From assembly GCA_022574655.1 (NCBI GenBank), contig JACZRQ010000005.1:1-52461 (forward strand): a stretch of 52,461 bases of DNA. Reading direction: 5' to 3'. The DNA is from Chloroflexota bacterium. Lineage in GTDB: Bacteria > Chloroflexota > Dehalococcoidia > SM23-28-2 > RBG-16-64-32. The notes below the pieces were generated by a model. The model was not told the origin of the DNA. It saw only the letters and a program-made list of their open reading frames with translations, and ran no database searches. Shown piece by piece: positions 1 through 9,659 of the stretch (position 1 is its first letter; each line of letters opens with the position of its first letter). The translations under genes and the position numbers were made by a program.

Positions 1-1621
1 TGCCGGGCGGCTCCTGGTCCATGATCACGTTGACGCAGGCCGGCTTGCCGCTGTCCAGCGCGCGCTGGATCGCCGGGCGGATCTCCTCGGGCTTCGTGAC
101 GAACTCCCCGTGGCCGCCCATGCCTTCGACGATCTTGTCGTAGCGGCAGTCGTCGCCCAGCATGCTCGCGATCACCCGGTCCTTGCCGTACATCGCCCGC
201 TGGCCGACCGTGATCTGCCCCCACTGCCGGTCGTTCCCGACCACCGACACCACCGGGATGTTGAACCGCACAAACGTGTCGAAGTCGAACCCGGTCAGCC
301 CGAACGCGCCGTCGCCGTTCACCATCAAGATGCGCTTGTCCGGGTAAACGCTGTTGATCGCCATGCAGAACCCCGTCCCAACGCCCAACGTCCCGAACGG
401 CCCTGGGTCGTACCACTGACCCGGCTGGTTCACCGGCAGGATCTTCGACGCGTGGCCGACGATGTCGCCGCCGTCGCCCACGACGATCGTGTTCTCGTCA
501 ACGAACTTCGCCATCTCCGCGCACAACCGGAACGGGTGGATCGGCTCGCGGTCCGATGTCATCCACTCTTCCATCTGCGCGCGCGCCTTGTTCTCCTGCT
601 CGCGCAGATCGCCCAGCCACTCGCTGTGGTCCGGAATTTTGACGTCTTCCAGCTCCCCGATCAGCGACTCGATCGACGCTCGCGCGTCCGACTCAATGCT
701 GATGTCGATGTCGCGGTTGCGGCCCAACTCCTGTGGGTCGGTGTCGATCTGGATCGTCGTCGCCTCCGGGTTGAAACGCTTGCCGTAGCTCAACCGGAAG
801 TCCAGCGGCGTCCCGATCACCAGAATCGCGTCCGCCTGCCCCAGCGCGTTGCGGCGGCTGCGCGAGTAGAAGTTCGGATCGTCCTGCCGCAGCGAGCCGC
901 GCGCCATCGCGTTCAAGTAGACCGGCGCCTTCGTCAGCTCTCCGAGCTGACGAAGCTCCTCGCTCGCCTGCGACCAGTAGATCGCCGATCCGGCCATGAT
1001 CACCGGCCGCTCCGCCTTCGCCAGCGCCTCCGCCGCCTTCTTGATCGATTTCGGGTCCGGGTACACGCTGCCCTCGGGCCGGTAGCTCTTCGGAAAATAG
1101 ACGTCCTTCTCCTCCACCCTCATGAACAGCACGTCCGTCGGAATCTCGAGGAACGCCGGCCCCTGCCGTCCCGTCATCGCCGCCCGCATCGCCGAGGCGA
1201 TGAACTCCGGTATGCGCTTCGTCTCGTGTACGCACTTCGCCCACTTCGTGATCGGCTTCAGCATCGCCGTGTGGTCCATGTCCTGCAGCGCGCCCATCTC
1301 GAACCGCGCCAGCGGGCTGCGGCCGCCGATGATCAGCATCGGGCTCTTGTTGTGCCACGCGTTCGCGATCGCCGTCATCGAGTCCGTAACCCCCGGCCCC
1401 GCCGTCACCACCGCCACGCCGCAGCGGCGTGTCGCTCGCGACCAGCCCTCGGCGGCGTGTCCGGCCACCTGCTCGTGCCGCACGTCGATCACCTTCACGC
1501 CCTCATCCAGACACGAGTCGTAGATCGCTTGGACGTGGCCACCACACAGTGTAAATAGCGTATCGACGCCTTCTTGCTTGATCGCGCGTACGACCAGAGC
1601 GCCGCCGTCAACGAGGGCCAT
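1..1621 (-). CDS. ThDP-dependent acetolactate synthase/oxalyl-CoA decarboxylase-like enzyme (3' end cut by window)
   Basis: Reading from an ATG at 1621, the frame is open to the window edge (540 codons), so perhaps 20-30 C-terminal residues are missing. The N-terminal ThDP pyrimidine-binding domain carries the catalytic Glu in RHEQVAGHAAEG (Glu50). A central domain follows, with a segment like RNALGQADAILVIGTPLDF. The C-terminal pyrophosphate-binding domain has NGDGAFG (Gly436-Asp437-Gly438), the Mg/ThDP motif. The family carries out decarboxylation or carboligation of 2-oxoacids or acyl-CoAs. CaiB/BaiF CoA-transferases and KorAB nearby favour oxoacid/CoA catabolism over branched-chain amino-acid synthesis, and there is no ilvN/ilvC here. 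The exact substrate cannot be read from sequence. Confidence 0.85.
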   Translation of the reverse strand, partial: MALVDGGALVVRAIKQEGVDTLFTLCGGHVQAIYDSCLDEGVKVIDVRHEQVAGHAAEGWSRATRRCGVAVVTAGPGVTDSMTAIANAWHNKSPMLIIGGRSPLARFEMGALQDMDHTAMLKPITKWAKCVHETKRIPEFIASAMRAAMTGRQGPAFLEIPTDVLFMRVEEKDVYFPKSYRPEGSVYPDPKSIKKAAEALAKAERPVIMAGSAIYWSQASEELRQLGELTKAPVYLNAMARGSLRQDDPNFYSRSRRNALGQADAILVIGTPLDFRLSYGKRFNPEATTIQIDTDPQELGRNRDIDISIESDARASIESLIGELEDVKIPDHSEWLGDLREQENKARAQMEEWMTSDREPIHPFRLCAEMAKFVDENTIVVGDGGDIVGHASKILPVNQPGQWYDPGPFGTLGVGTGFCMAINSVYPDKRILMVNGDGAFGLTGFDFDTFVRFNIPVVSVVGNDRQWGQITVGQRAMYGKDRVIASMLGDDCRYDKIVEGMGGHGEFVTKPEEIRPAIQRALDSGKPACVNVIMDQEPPG

Positions 1622-1721
1622 GGGACGTGCCTCCTTATGTCTTCAGTAGTAGGTACCGCCAATACTAGGCGAGCACGAGGGAGGTCGCAAGCGCGATTAC
1701 CGGACGCGCCTTTGACTGTGC

Positions 1722-2757
1722 CTACTTCACCCCGAACGTCACCGCGTGCACCGGTGTGACGTCGAACGCCTCCACGTTGCTGAAGCCGTGCCTGCCCAGC
1801 AGGTCCACGTACGCCTTCGTCGGCAGCAACTGGTCGTCGATCAGCGCCTCGAAGAACTGGATCCCGCACATGATTCGCGCCGGCACCGTCCGCGTCCCCT
1901 CCGTGGACTCCGGGAACGGGAAGTCGGAGATCACGAACACGCCGTCCGGCTTCAGCGCCCGGTGCACGTTCGCCGTCACCTTCTCGATGTCACGGCACTC
2001 GTGCATCGAGATGTTGATCACGCAGGCGTCGAACTCCGAGTCGTAGTCGATCTCCTCGAGCATGCTTTCGATCAGCGACACCCGGTCGGAGACGCCCGCC
2101 TCGCGCGCCTGATCGTTCGCCAACCCGACGGAGAAGGCATCACCGTCCACGCCCACGAACGTACACTTCGGGTACTGGCTCGCCATCTTCGCCAACCCAA
2201 AACCGGCACCCGTCGCCAGTTCGAGCACGCGCGCGCCCTGGCTCAACTTGTCCTCCAAACCGTCGATCTTCGCGATCCCGTTCGGGATCAACCGGTTGTA
2301 GAACGCTCGCCCTGTGTTCTGGACGCTCTCGATGAACTCCGGGCTGCACTTGTCCCACCACAGCCGTTCGCCCGACTCCAGGTTCTCGTCGAACGTCCCG
2401 AACATCTCGGGCGCCAGTAACACGGCCGGGAGGCCTCCAATGTAGCCGGGAAAATCGTTATCAAGAAGCAGCTTGTCCATGTGCGGCGCAAGCGTGTACG
2501 AACCGTCCGTCTGCAGCTCGATGACCTCCGCCGCGTACGCGGACCGGCACCAGACCTCGATGTAGAGCGGGTCCATCCCCAACTTCTTCGCCAGGTCGCC
2601 GTGCGTGATCCCGCTCGCGTTTTCGTTGATCGCCGCACAGGATGCCCCGGCGCAAGCCGATATCGATCGTCCGGATACCCACGTATCCGGCTATCTGCGT
2701 TAGTACCTTACCTGCCTGCTGCTGCACCTCTGCTTGTGGGGTCGTCGCCTGTGTCAT
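1722..2757 (-). pseudogene. SAM-dependent methyltransferase with N-terminal winged helix, interrupted by one frameshift
   Basis: The N-terminus (MTQATTPQAEVQQQAGKV, ATG at 2757) lies in one frame and the remainder in another. The reading switches near 2636-2645: GGC-ATC-CTG continues naturally as a GILxAAINEN helix only after a one-base adjustment. The second part has the Rossmann motif I (VLELATGAGFG), an acidic motif (GVDGD) and the downstream HRALKPDGVFVISDFPFP segment of class I methyltransferases. The N-terminal region looks like the dimerisation/winged-helix part seen in O-methyltransferase-like families. Substrate unknown. The break is either a true mutation or a sequence error. The rest of the frame is intact to the stop, which favours an error or a very recent event. 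Confidence 0.75.
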
Positions 2758-2855
2758 TCGTGGTCCTTCCTTGGGGTTGGTCAGTAGTTACGAACAGATA
2801 CTATCGCGCATCCGCAGGTGCTGGATATGTGAGGATGGTCAAGCCCGTCTCGTAG

Positions 2856-2877
2856 GGGCGTAGCCCATGCTACGCCC
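2856..2877. repeat. Short palindromic repeat of the GTAGGGGCG type
   Basis: Perfect hairpin GGGCGTAGC-CCAT-GCTACGCCC (9-bp stem, 4-nt loop), preceded by GTAG and followed by CTGGGG. The same frame, with a different stem, occurs at 32633-32653. It lies between the DUF2267 gene and the methyltransferase, in a 153-bp gap without a gene. Confidence 0.75.
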
Positions 2878-2910
2878 TGGGGTGCGGGGTGGGGTGGCTG
2901 CGGTGCTCGA

Positions 2911-3342
2911 CTACGCGCTCTGGTACAGCGCGCTGATGCCGTCCGGCAGGAACGATCCGATCGACGTGCGGTGGTCCGCTCCAACCGTCGATTTCAAGAC
3001 CTTGAACACGCACCGGCAGCGGCGCATCGCCTCATCCCCCGAATAATCGGCGTAGAGGTCGAGTCCGCCCGTCGTCTTGTCCCTCTCGCCCGTGGCGTCG
3101 ATCGTCGATACCACCCAACCAAGGAACAGATGCTCGTCGAAATAAGGGTCCGGCTCCTCGTGCGCTCCGCGAAGGTACACCATCAGCTCGCTGGGAAGCT
3201 GGTCCGAGAGGCCCTCCAGGTGTTTCTGCGGCAAGACCTCCGCTATCGCCCTGAAGACGTTAGCCACGATCGACTTCGTCTCCTCGCGGCTGCGGAAACC
3301 ACCGTCGTCTCTGACGCTATCCAGGAATCCTTCGTAGTCCAA
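2911..3342 (-). CDS. DUF2267 family protein
   Basis: 143 residues, starting MDYEGFLDSVRDDGGFRSRE (TTG start preceded by a G-rich Shine-Dalgarno). The pattern is that of DUF2267: short N-terminal MDYxxFLxxV, then SREETKSIVANVFRAIAEVLPQKHLEGLSDQLPSEL. Such proteins are soluble, helical and of unknown function, often found as single or doubled domains. The C-terminal half (about residues 90-143) diverges and contains a possible extra helical segment. It stands alone between korB and the methyltransferase with no clear operon partner. Confidence 0.75.
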   Translation of the reverse strand: MDYEGFLDSVRDDGGFRSREETKSIVANVFRAIAEVLPQKHLEGLSDQLPSELMVYLRGAHEEPDPYFDEHLFLGWVVSTIDATGERDKTTGGLDLYADYSGDEAMRRCRCVFKVLKSTVGADHRTSIGSFLPDGISALYQSA

Positions 3343-3388
3343 ACTGTCCCCCCACCCTTATGGACTTAACAGTCTACACCAAGCGCGG

Positions 3389-4282
3389 CTACACGAACTG
3401 TTCTTTAAGAGACTCGTACTGCTCGGGCCTCGGGTCATCCCAGAGGGACAGCGTTCCCTTCAACGGCGAGTTGTCACGTAGCTGGATCACCTGGTCCTCG
3501 TACGTCGGTATCCCCTCGCGGTTGTATAGTATCCCCGTCGGAATGCGCTCTTCCCACTCGTGCGCCTTCTCCCAGGCCGCCTCACTGCTCGACGGATCGT
3601 ACGTCTCGTCCATCTCGTCTAGCTTGTAGATCCGGCTTCGGTACCAGTCGTACGTGTTCACGCGGTTGAACGTCACGCACGGCTGTAGCACATCGATTAG
3701 CGCGTATCCGTTGTGCTGCATCCCCGCCACGATCAGTTGCGCCATCTGCTTCGGATCGCCCGCGAACCCGCGCGCCACGAACGTTGAGCCGGCCGCCAAG
3801 GCGACTGCGAGAGGGTTGAGCGCCATCTCCATCGATCCGTCAGGCGAGGTCGTCGTCACGTACCCCTTGTCGCTCGTCGGCGAGTACTGCCCCTTCGTCA
3901 GGCCGTAAACCTGGTTGTTCTCGACGATATGCGTGATGTTCGGGTTCCGCCGGCAGGTGTGCAAAAAGTGGTTGCCGCCGATCCCGTACGAGTCGCCGTC
4001 CCCGTTCACAACCACCACCTTGAGCTCCGGGTTCGCCAACGCGGCGCCCGTCGCCACTGGCAGCGGCCGCCCGTGGATCGTCATGAATCCGTTTACGTTC
4101 ATGTAGTCCGGCAACTTGCTCCCGCAGCCGATTCCCGACACCACGAGTACCTCGTGCGGCGCGATCACCTGCTCCGCCAGCGCCAGCTTCAGCGCTCTTA
4201 GAATCGCGAAGTCACCGCAGCCGGCGCACCACGTATTCTTGGTCGGCGCGTTGTAAATCCTTGGGTCCAACCTCGTTACCAC
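3389..4282 (-). CDS. korB: 2-oxoacid:ferredoxin oxidoreductase, beta (ThDP) subunit
   Basis: 297 residues. It carries the conserved TWCAGCGDF near the N-terminus and the ThDP motif GDGDSYGIGGNHFLH followed by ENNQVYGLTKGQYSPTS, which are hallmarks of the KorB/PorB subunit. With KorA it oxidatively decarboxylates a 2-oxoacid to acyl-CoA and CO2 with ferredoxin as acceptor. The GTG start at 4282 has a good GGAGG seven bases upstream, lying inside korA; the two reading frames overlap by 71 bases, so translation is probably coupled. The 2-oxoglutarate assignment is by family resemblance; other 2-oxoacids are possible. Confidence 0.9.
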   Translation of the reverse strand: MVTRLDPRIYNAPTKNTWCAGCGDFAILRALKLALAEQVIAPHEVLVVSGIGCGSKLPDYMNVNGFMTIHGRPLPVATGAALANPELKVVVVNGDGDSYGIGGNHFLHTCRRNPNITHIVENNQVYGLTKGQYSPTSDKGYVTTTSPDGSMEMALNPLAVALAAGSTFVARGFAGDPKQMAQLIVAGMQHNGYALIDVLQPCVTFNRVNTYDWYRSRIYKLDEMDETYDPSSSEAAWEKAHEWEERIPTGILYNREGIPTYEDQVIQLRDNSPLKGTLSLWDDPRPEQYESLKEQFV

Positions 4283-6041
4283 TGCCAGCCTCCAAACCCA
4301 GCCTCTGCTTGATCTCCGGGGGCGAGAACGGCCTCCCGTCGAACTTCGTCAGCGTATCGTCCATCTCGATTCCGGTCGTCATGCGTATCAGCTTCCCCAG
4401 CTGTGCCGTGTAGTTCTGCTCCACAAGAACGCGGCGCTTGCAGGACTCCAGCGCCTCGCGTACCTCTTCCTCGCGCATTGGCCACAGGTCGATTATCCGG
4501 AGCACGTTCGCGGAGCTGCCGCCCTCCGCATTGATCTCGTCCACGGCTTCGCGGCAGGCGCCAAACGTCGATCCCCAGCAAACCAGCGTCAGGTCCGCAT
4601 CTTTTGGCCCGTAGAGGATCGGCGACTTCATCTCCGCTCTAGCTGTCTCCAGCTTCTGCATCCGCTTGTTCATCATTCGCACGCGATTATCTGAGTCCTC
4701 GGTGATGTGCCCCGTCTCGTCGTGCTCGTCGCTAGCTGCTGTAATGGTCGCGGTCCCTCGACCCGGCAACGCACGCGGTGAAATCCCGTCGTCCGAGAAC
4801 CGGAAGCGCAGGTACCCGTTAGACTCGCCGTCAACATCGGTCGACTTCACGGTCGCGCCTCGGTCGATCACGACGCGGCCGAAGTCGATCGCGTCCATCT
4901 CCAGCGTGCGCAGCGATGACGCTAGGAACGTGTCGGTCATGATGATCACGGGGCATTGATACTTGTCCGCCAGGTTGAACGCCCGCCAGCCTGCCTCGAA
5001 GCACTCCTCGATAGTCGTTGGCGCCGTCACTATGCGCGGGAACTCGCCCTGCGAGGCGTGGATCGTGAACAGCAGGTCGCTCTGCTCCGTTCGCGTCGGC
5101 AGCCCCGTCGACGGCCCGCCTCGTTGCGCATCCACTAGCACCAGCGGAACCTCTGTCATTCCGGCGAGCCCCACCGCCTCGACCATCAGGCTGAACCCGC
5201 CCCCGGACGTTGGCGTCATCGCCCGCGCGCCCGTGAACGACGCCCCCAGAGCCATGCACACCGCCGCGATCTCGTCCTCCGCGTGCTTCGCCACCACACC
5301 GTACTCGTGCGGTAGCGCCGATAGGAACTCGATAATCGAGGTTCCCGGCGTCATCGGGTACGCCGATACGAAGCGGCAACCCCCGGCCAGTGCACCGAGC
5401 GCGATCGCCTCATTTCCGTTCATGAGCATCCGTTTCGTGGCCTTCTTGGGAGGCTCGATGCGGAACGGGAAGTCTTCCCCGAAGCGTTCCATCGCCAGTT
5501 CGTGAGCCGCGCGCGCCACCGCGACGTTCGTGTCCGCCAGTTCCGCGCTCTTCTTGCCGAAGTTCTCGCGGATCACCTGCTCCATGTACTCCAGCGGGAA
5601 GCCCGTCAGCGCCGCCGTCGCCGCCAGGGCAGCCGTGTTCAGCATCAACCGGTTGCCGTGCTCCTCGGCGATCTTCATCAGGGGTAGCGAATCAACGCTG
5701 ATCCCCCGCTCCTTCAGCGGCGCTTCATCGATCTCAAACTTCTCGGGGAGGATCACTGCTCCGCCCGGCGCGATGCTGTCTAGGTGCAGCGCCACCGACT
5801 CCGGCGTCAGCGCGATCAGTACGTGAATCGGTTCACGGTGAGAGTAGAGCGGCCGGTCGCTGATCCTGATCTCGTAGAAGTTGTGACCGCCGCAGATCTG
5901 AGAGCGGTAGTCCTGAAGCGCGAAGAGCTGGAGCCCGGTCCTCGCCAGAGCCAGACAAAATCCGGCTCCGCTCGACTCGACGCCTTGGCCGGCGTCACCG
6001 CCGATCATGATGCTCAGATCGTTGACGGTTTTCTCAGTCAT
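4212..6041 (-). CDS. korA: 2-oxoacid:ferredoxin oxidoreductase, fused gamma-alpha subunit
   Basis: 609 residues. The first ~190 residues form the gamma domain (GGDAGQGVESSGAGF, YRSQICGGHNFYEIR). The alpha domain follows from about residue 205 (GNEAIALGALAGGCRFVSAYPMTPGTSI, PTSGGGFSLMVEAVGLAGMTEVPLVLVDAQRGGPSTGLPT). This gamma-alpha fusion is the standard architecture of KorA in Chloroflexota, Actinobacteria and others. It forms the complex with KorB immediately downstream. The C-terminus is read through the start of korB; the last ~23 residues overlap it. A 180-bp gap separates the gene from the CoA-transferase operon upstream. Confidence 0.92.
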   Translation of the reverse strand: MTEKTVNDLSIMIGGDAGQGVESSGAGFCLALARTGLQLFALQDYRSQICGGHNFYEIRISDRPLYSHREPIHVLIALTPESVALHLDSIAPGGAVILPEKFEIDEAPLKERGISVDSLPLMKIAEEHGNRLMLNTAALAATAALTGFPLEYMEQVIRENFGKKSAELADTNVAVARAAHELAMERFGEDFPFRIEPPKKATKRMLMNGNEAIALGALAGGCRFVSAYPMTPGTSIIEFLSALPHEYGVVAKHAEDEIAAVCMALGASFTGARAMTPTSGGGFSLMVEAVGLAGMTEVPLVLVDAQRGGPSTGLPTRTEQSDLLFTIHASQGEFPRIVTAPTTIEECFEAGWRAFNLADKYQCPVIIMTDTFLASSLRTLEMDAIDFGRVVIDRGATVKSTDVDGESNGYLRFRFSDDGISPRALPGRGTATITAASDEHDETGHITEDSDNRVRMMNKRMQKLETARAEMKSPILYGPKDADLTLVCWGSTFGACREAVDEINAEGGSSANVLRIIDLWPMREEEVREALESCKRRVLVEQNYTAQLGKLIRMTTGIEMDDTLTKFDGRPFSPPEIKQRLGLEAGSGNEVGPKDLQRADQEYVVRRLR

Positions 6042-6176
6042 TCGCGCTGGAGGCCGCTATCGCGGCGCCCCATAGGCCTCACTTCTAATCTAACGCTTGG
6101 TTCGCCTCAGCGGACCGCGAATCAGCGTGCTGAGCGTTCGAATTTGGTCTATGTGCGGCCCAAAAGGTGCGTGTAA

Positions 6177-6188
6177 CCCACTAGTGGG
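6177..6188. promoter_or_regulatory. Perfect 12-bp palindrome, possible operator upstream of korAB
   Basis: CCCACTAGTGGG lies in the 180-bp gap between korA (start 6041) and the CoA-transferase (end 6223), about 135 bases upstream of korA. It could bind a dimeric regulator. No second copy was seen in the window, so the functional claim is weak. Confidence 0.25.
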
Positions 6189-6222
6189 CCCCGCCACGCA
6201 TACGGAGCGGAGAATGCCATGC

Positions 6223-7470
6223 CTACTGTAACGCGCCCGCGACCATCAGGTCCGCGATCTCCTCGTCCTTGAGCCCGAGGATCTCCTTCGTCACGTACTC
6301 GGTGTGCTCCCCGAGCATCGGTGCCGGCGACCGCAGCTTCCCCGGCGTCTTCGATAGCCGGAACGGCGGACCGTCGTAGGCTGTGCGACCGGCCTCCGGG
6401 TGGTCTAGGTATACGTAGAACCCGCGCTCCTTGATGTGCTCATCGATGTCGAGCAGCTCGCGTGCGCTCTGGACCACCCCAGCCGGAACGCCCTGCTTCT
6501 GTAGATCATGCATCACCTCGAACGCGTTCTTGTCCGCCGTCCAGGCACTTACATTCTCGTCCAGTTCAGTCTCGTTCTCCTTGCGCGCCTCGAGCGTCGC
6601 GAACTTCGCGTCGCCTGTCCACTCCGGGCTCCCGATCGCCTCCACGAACGCGCTCCACTCCTCATCCGTGAAGCAAGCGATAGCGACCCAGCGCTCATCC
6701 ATCGGCCTGCCCCCGTCGCTGGCCGGCTGGCACTTAAAGGCGTTGTGCGGCGCCGCGTACGGTAGCCCGTTACCAGATCGTGTCTGCACTCGCCCGTTCG
6801 CGGTGTAGTCGAAGATCGCTGGCGCAAGCGGAGCCGCCGACGACTCAAGCTGGACGCATTCCACAAACTGGCCCTTCCCCGTCCGCCGCTTATGCCGCAG
6901 CGCCGCTAGGATGGCGATCAACGTATGGCCTGGGTTGATGACGTAATCCGGGTAGTTTGTGCCAAGACCGAACGGCGGTCGCTCTGGGAACCCGGAAAGG
7001 TGGTTGTAGCCGGTAATAGGCGTCAACACCGCCCCGAACCCCAGGAAGTCGCGATGCGGGCCGTCGTACCCCTGCATCGGCTGGTAGGCGCCGATGATCT
7101 CGGGGTTGATCTTCACAATGTCGTCGTACGTCAGCTTCCAGCGTTCTATCACGCGCGGTGTGATGTTGGTCAGGAACACATCCGCCCACTCGATGAGCTT
7201 GTGCGCGATCTTCTGTCCCTCGTCCGTATTCAGGTTCAGCGCGATGCTGAGCTTCCCCGCGTTGTAGTTGTTGAAGTAACCGCTCACGTTGTAGCCGGTC
7301 TTGTCCTTCGCGAACGGCGCCACCGTCCGCAGCGCGTCGATCTTCGTCTCAGACTCGATGCGAACGACCGTCGCGCCGTAAGTTGCCAAGTGCTCGGCAC
7401 AGATCGGGCCCGCGCCGAACCACGAAAAATCCGCCACCTTCAGCCCTTCGAGGGGTAGTTTCGCGCTCAT
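6223..7470 (-). CDS. CaiB/BaiF family CoA-transferase (class III)
   Basis: 415 residues. The N-terminus LEGLKVADFSWFGAGPICAEHLATYGATVVRIES is the typical family III start, followed by YFNNYNAGKLSIALNLNTDEGQKIAHKLIEWADVFLTN. The family moves CoA between acyl groups through a mixed anhydride on an aspartate. The start codon overlaps the stop of the upstream hydrolase (ATGA), and a second CoA-transferase lies just beyond, so the three form one operon. Two non-identical class III transferases may act as a heteromer or on different acids. Substrates cannot be assigned. Confidence 0.92.
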   Translation of the reverse strand: MSAKLPLEGLKVADFSWFGAGPICAEHLATYGATVVRIESETKIDALRTVAPFAKDKTGYNVSGYFNNYNAGKLSIALNLNTDEGQKIAHKLIEWADVFLTNITPRVIERWKLTYDDIVKINPEIIGAYQPMQGYDGPHRDFLGFGAVLTPITGYNHLSGFPERPPFGLGTNYPDYVINPGHTLIAILAALRHKRRTGKGQFVECVQLESSAAPLAPAIFDYTANGRVQTRSGNGLPYAAPHNAFKCQPASDGGRPMDERWVAIACFTDEEWSAFVEAIGSPEWTGDAKFATLEARKENETELDENVSAWTADKNAFEVMHDLQKQGVPAGVVQSARELLDIDEHIKERGFYVYLDHPEAGRTAYDGPPFRLSKTPGKLRSPAPMLGEHTEYVTKEILGLKDEEIADLMVAGALQ

Positions 7471-8267
7471 CTTGTCACCTCCGTCAGCCGATCGATGAAT
7501 CCACGGATCGCGTCGTTCACTTCCTTCGGGCGCTCTAGCTGTAGGAAGTGCGCTGCGTCGATCTCCTCCAGTTCGATGTTAGGGAAGCGGGCCTTTATCT
7601 TGTCCGCCGCGCCGGTTGTCGTCGCCGCCAGCAGGAACAGTGTCGGCACGGGCATATCCCCGGAGTGCTTCTCCGCTTCCTCCCATATGCTTCCCATCGC
7701 TGTATGCATCAAGCGCTGAGGAACCTCCGCGATGCGGGCCACAGGTTGCGTCTTCAGTGCGGGGTCCGACGCCTCGTTGAAACAAGCCTGCTCGATGAAC
7801 ACGCGTGCGATGTTTTTGTAGCCCGGCGTCCGGAGCCCGGTCAGAAATGCGTTGAGCATCCCCGTCTGTGCCTCCTGTGCCGGCATGATCGGAGCGTCGA
7901 CCAGCACCACTCCCCGGGCGATACCCGTCCCGCGGCGCGCGAGGCTGTTCGCGATCACTCCACCCATGCTGTGACCGACTATCACCGGTCGCTCAAGGAT
8001 TAATTCGTCGATGAACGCCGCCAGGTCGTCCGCAAATCCGGCGATTGTGTAGTCCTGATCGGGCTTCTCCGACTCGCCGTGGCCTCGCTGGTCGAGCGCT
8101 ACAACACGATGCGACCCCGCGAACTCCTCGATCTGGTATCGCCAATCGTTCCGGTTGCACGTCCACCCGTGGACGAAAACGATCGCCGGGTCGCCGTTGC
8201 CGGTATCGATGTACTTCAGCGAAACTCCGTTGATCGATGCTGAACGAACGGACGTCTCTGTAGTCAT
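7467..8267 (-). CDS. Alpha/beta hydrolase
   Basis: 266 residues of the alpha/beta hydrolase fold: oxyanion region VFVHGWTCNRNDW, a nucleophile elbow VIVGHSMGGVIANSLARR (GHSMG Ser), and a C-terminal His in IDAAHFLQLERPKEV. An acid is expected between them. It resembles small-molecule esterases or carbon-carbon hydrolases. It sits between two CoA-transferases in a tight operon (4-nt overlap downstream, 9-nt gap upstream), implying a role in the same catabolic route, for example ester or ring-fission product hydrolysis. Confidence 0.9.
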   Translation of the reverse strand: MTTETSVRSASINGVSLKYIDTGNGDPAIVFVHGWTCNRNDWRYQIEEFAGSHRVVALDQRGHGESEKPDQDYTIAGFADDLAAFIDELILERPVIVGHSMGGVIANSLARRGTGIARGVVLVDAPIMPAQEAQTGMLNAFLTGLRTPGYKNIARVFIEQACFNEASDPALKTQPVARIAEVPQRLMHTAMGSIWEEAEKHSGDMPVPTLFLLAATTTGAADKIKARFPNIELEEIDAAHFLQLERPKEVNDAIRGFIDRLTEVTR

Positions 8268-8276
8268 CGCGCCCTC

Positions 8277-9572
8277 CTATACTGCCCCGCTGGCTTCCAG
8301 CGCGTTCCATTCATCTTCTGTCACGCCCAGCTCGTCGCCGAAGATCTCCCGGTTGTGCTCCCCCACGAGCGGTGGCCGTGAGCGAATCGCCCAGGGCGTC
8401 TCGGACAGCCTGTACGGTGTCCCGGGGTATTCCAGCGTCTCGCCCAGTTCCGGGTGCTCCACGGGCGTAAGCCAGTTCCGAAACTTGAGCTGCGGGCTAT
8501 TCGCGAGGTCTTCCGGTGTACTCACAATTCCGAACAGGAGCCTTCGACCTTGGGCGCCCTCGTACATCTCCCACCTCCCCTTGCCCGCCACGAATTTCGT
8601 CAGCACGTCGTGGATATGTGAGAGCATCTGCATCTTCTTCGGGATCTCGGCGGGCTCTTCTGCGAACGTCGTCAGGAAGCGGAGGTTCAGGTTGTCGATG
8701 AACTCCGTGTACGGCTCCTCCGTCAGGTTCTCCGCCATCCCTTCCTCCGCCATCCAATCCCGCAGGGCGCCCCACGTCGCGCCGCCCGGCGCTCCCACGA
8801 ATCCGTACACCCAGCCGTCATTGCACTCATACGGGCCGATACCCGGGATATCGATCGGAATGATCCCCCGGTGACCGTTTCGCGTGCGGAGTGCCTCCAG
8901 CATGTCCCACGTCTGCATCGCCGTCTCCTGTGCCATCGAGAGGCTCTCCTGCATCGACACGTCCACGTGCTGCCCTTCTCCGGACACATCCCGATGGTAG
9001 AGCGCCATCATCGTGCCCGCGGCGCCCATGATCGACGACGACGTGAAACCTTGCTTCAACGGAGCTAGGTTCGGAGGGTCTGCCGGGTCGCCGGCCAGCC
9101 ACATCACGCCGCCCATCGCGACGCCCACGATATCCGGCGCTTTGTAGTGAGCGTGCGGTCCCGTCTGCCCGAACCCCGTTATCGATGTCAAGATGATGTC
9201 CGGCTTGATCGCGGAAAGCCCCTCGTATCCGAGGCCCAACCCGTCCAGATACCCTGGGTCGCCCGTTTCCACAACGATGTCAGCCGTCGCGACCAGCCGC
9301 TCGAATAGGACGCGGCCCTCCGGCTTATCGAGGTCCAACGTGATGCTGCGTTTATTCGTGTTCAGGTTCAGCCAGTAGAGGCTCTTCTGCGGGTCTTGCT
9401 CGTCGTGGTAGAACGGCGGCAGCGCCCGGACCGGGTCTCCGCCCGGCGGCTCGATCTTAATGACGTCGGCGCCGAGATCGGCAAGGAGCTTCGTGCAGTA
9501 CTGTCCGATCTCCCCGGCAAGGTCGAGGACGCGAACATCATCCAGTGCGGCGGCTGTTGCCTGTTGAGTCAT
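8277..9572 (-). CDS. CaiB/BaiF family CoA-transferase (class III)
   Basis: 431 residues from the ATG at 9572, which has a GGGGGAG Shine-Dalgarno; a longer frame to 9614 lacks support. Conserved segments include DDVRVLDLAGEIGQYCTKLLADLGADVIKIEPPGGDPVR, NTNKRSITLDLDKPEGR and SITGFGQTGPHAHY. It is the first gene of the three-gene operon with the hydrolase and the second transferase. It differs strongly from that second copy, so it is not a recent duplicate. Confidence 0.92.
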   Translation of the reverse strand: MTQQATAAALDDVRVLDLAGEIGQYCTKLLADLGADVIKIEPPGGDPVRALPPFYHDEQDPQKSLYWLNLNTNKRSITLDLDKPEGRVLFERLVATADIVVETGDPGYLDGLGLGYEGLSAIKPDIILTSITGFGQTGPHAHYKAPDIVGVAMGGVMWLAGDPADPPNLAPLKQGFTSSSIMGAAGTMMALYHRDVSGEGQHVDVSMQESLSMAQETAMQTWDMLEALRTRNGHRGIIPIDIPGIGPYECNDGWVYGFVGAPGGATWGALRDWMAEEGMAENLTEEPYTEFIDNLNLRFLTTFAEEPAEIPKKMQMLSHIHDVLTKFVAGKGRWEMYEGAQGRRLLFGIVSTPEDLANSPQLKFRNWLTPVEHPELGETLEYPGTPYRLSETPWAIRSRPPLVGEHNREIFGDELGVTEDEWNALEASGAV

Positions 9573-9659
9573 TCTCTCCCCCAGGGGCGTTGTCGTTTGG
9601 CGAAATCGACCCAATTATAACGGACGGTGTTCTCCTAACAAGCCGCTCGTCGCCCGCTA

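Noticed and set aside
110-1558. 482-codon plus-strand frame, His/Arg-rich
   Set aside because: Antisense of the ThDP enzyme, whose GDG and catalytic Glu motifs are intact.
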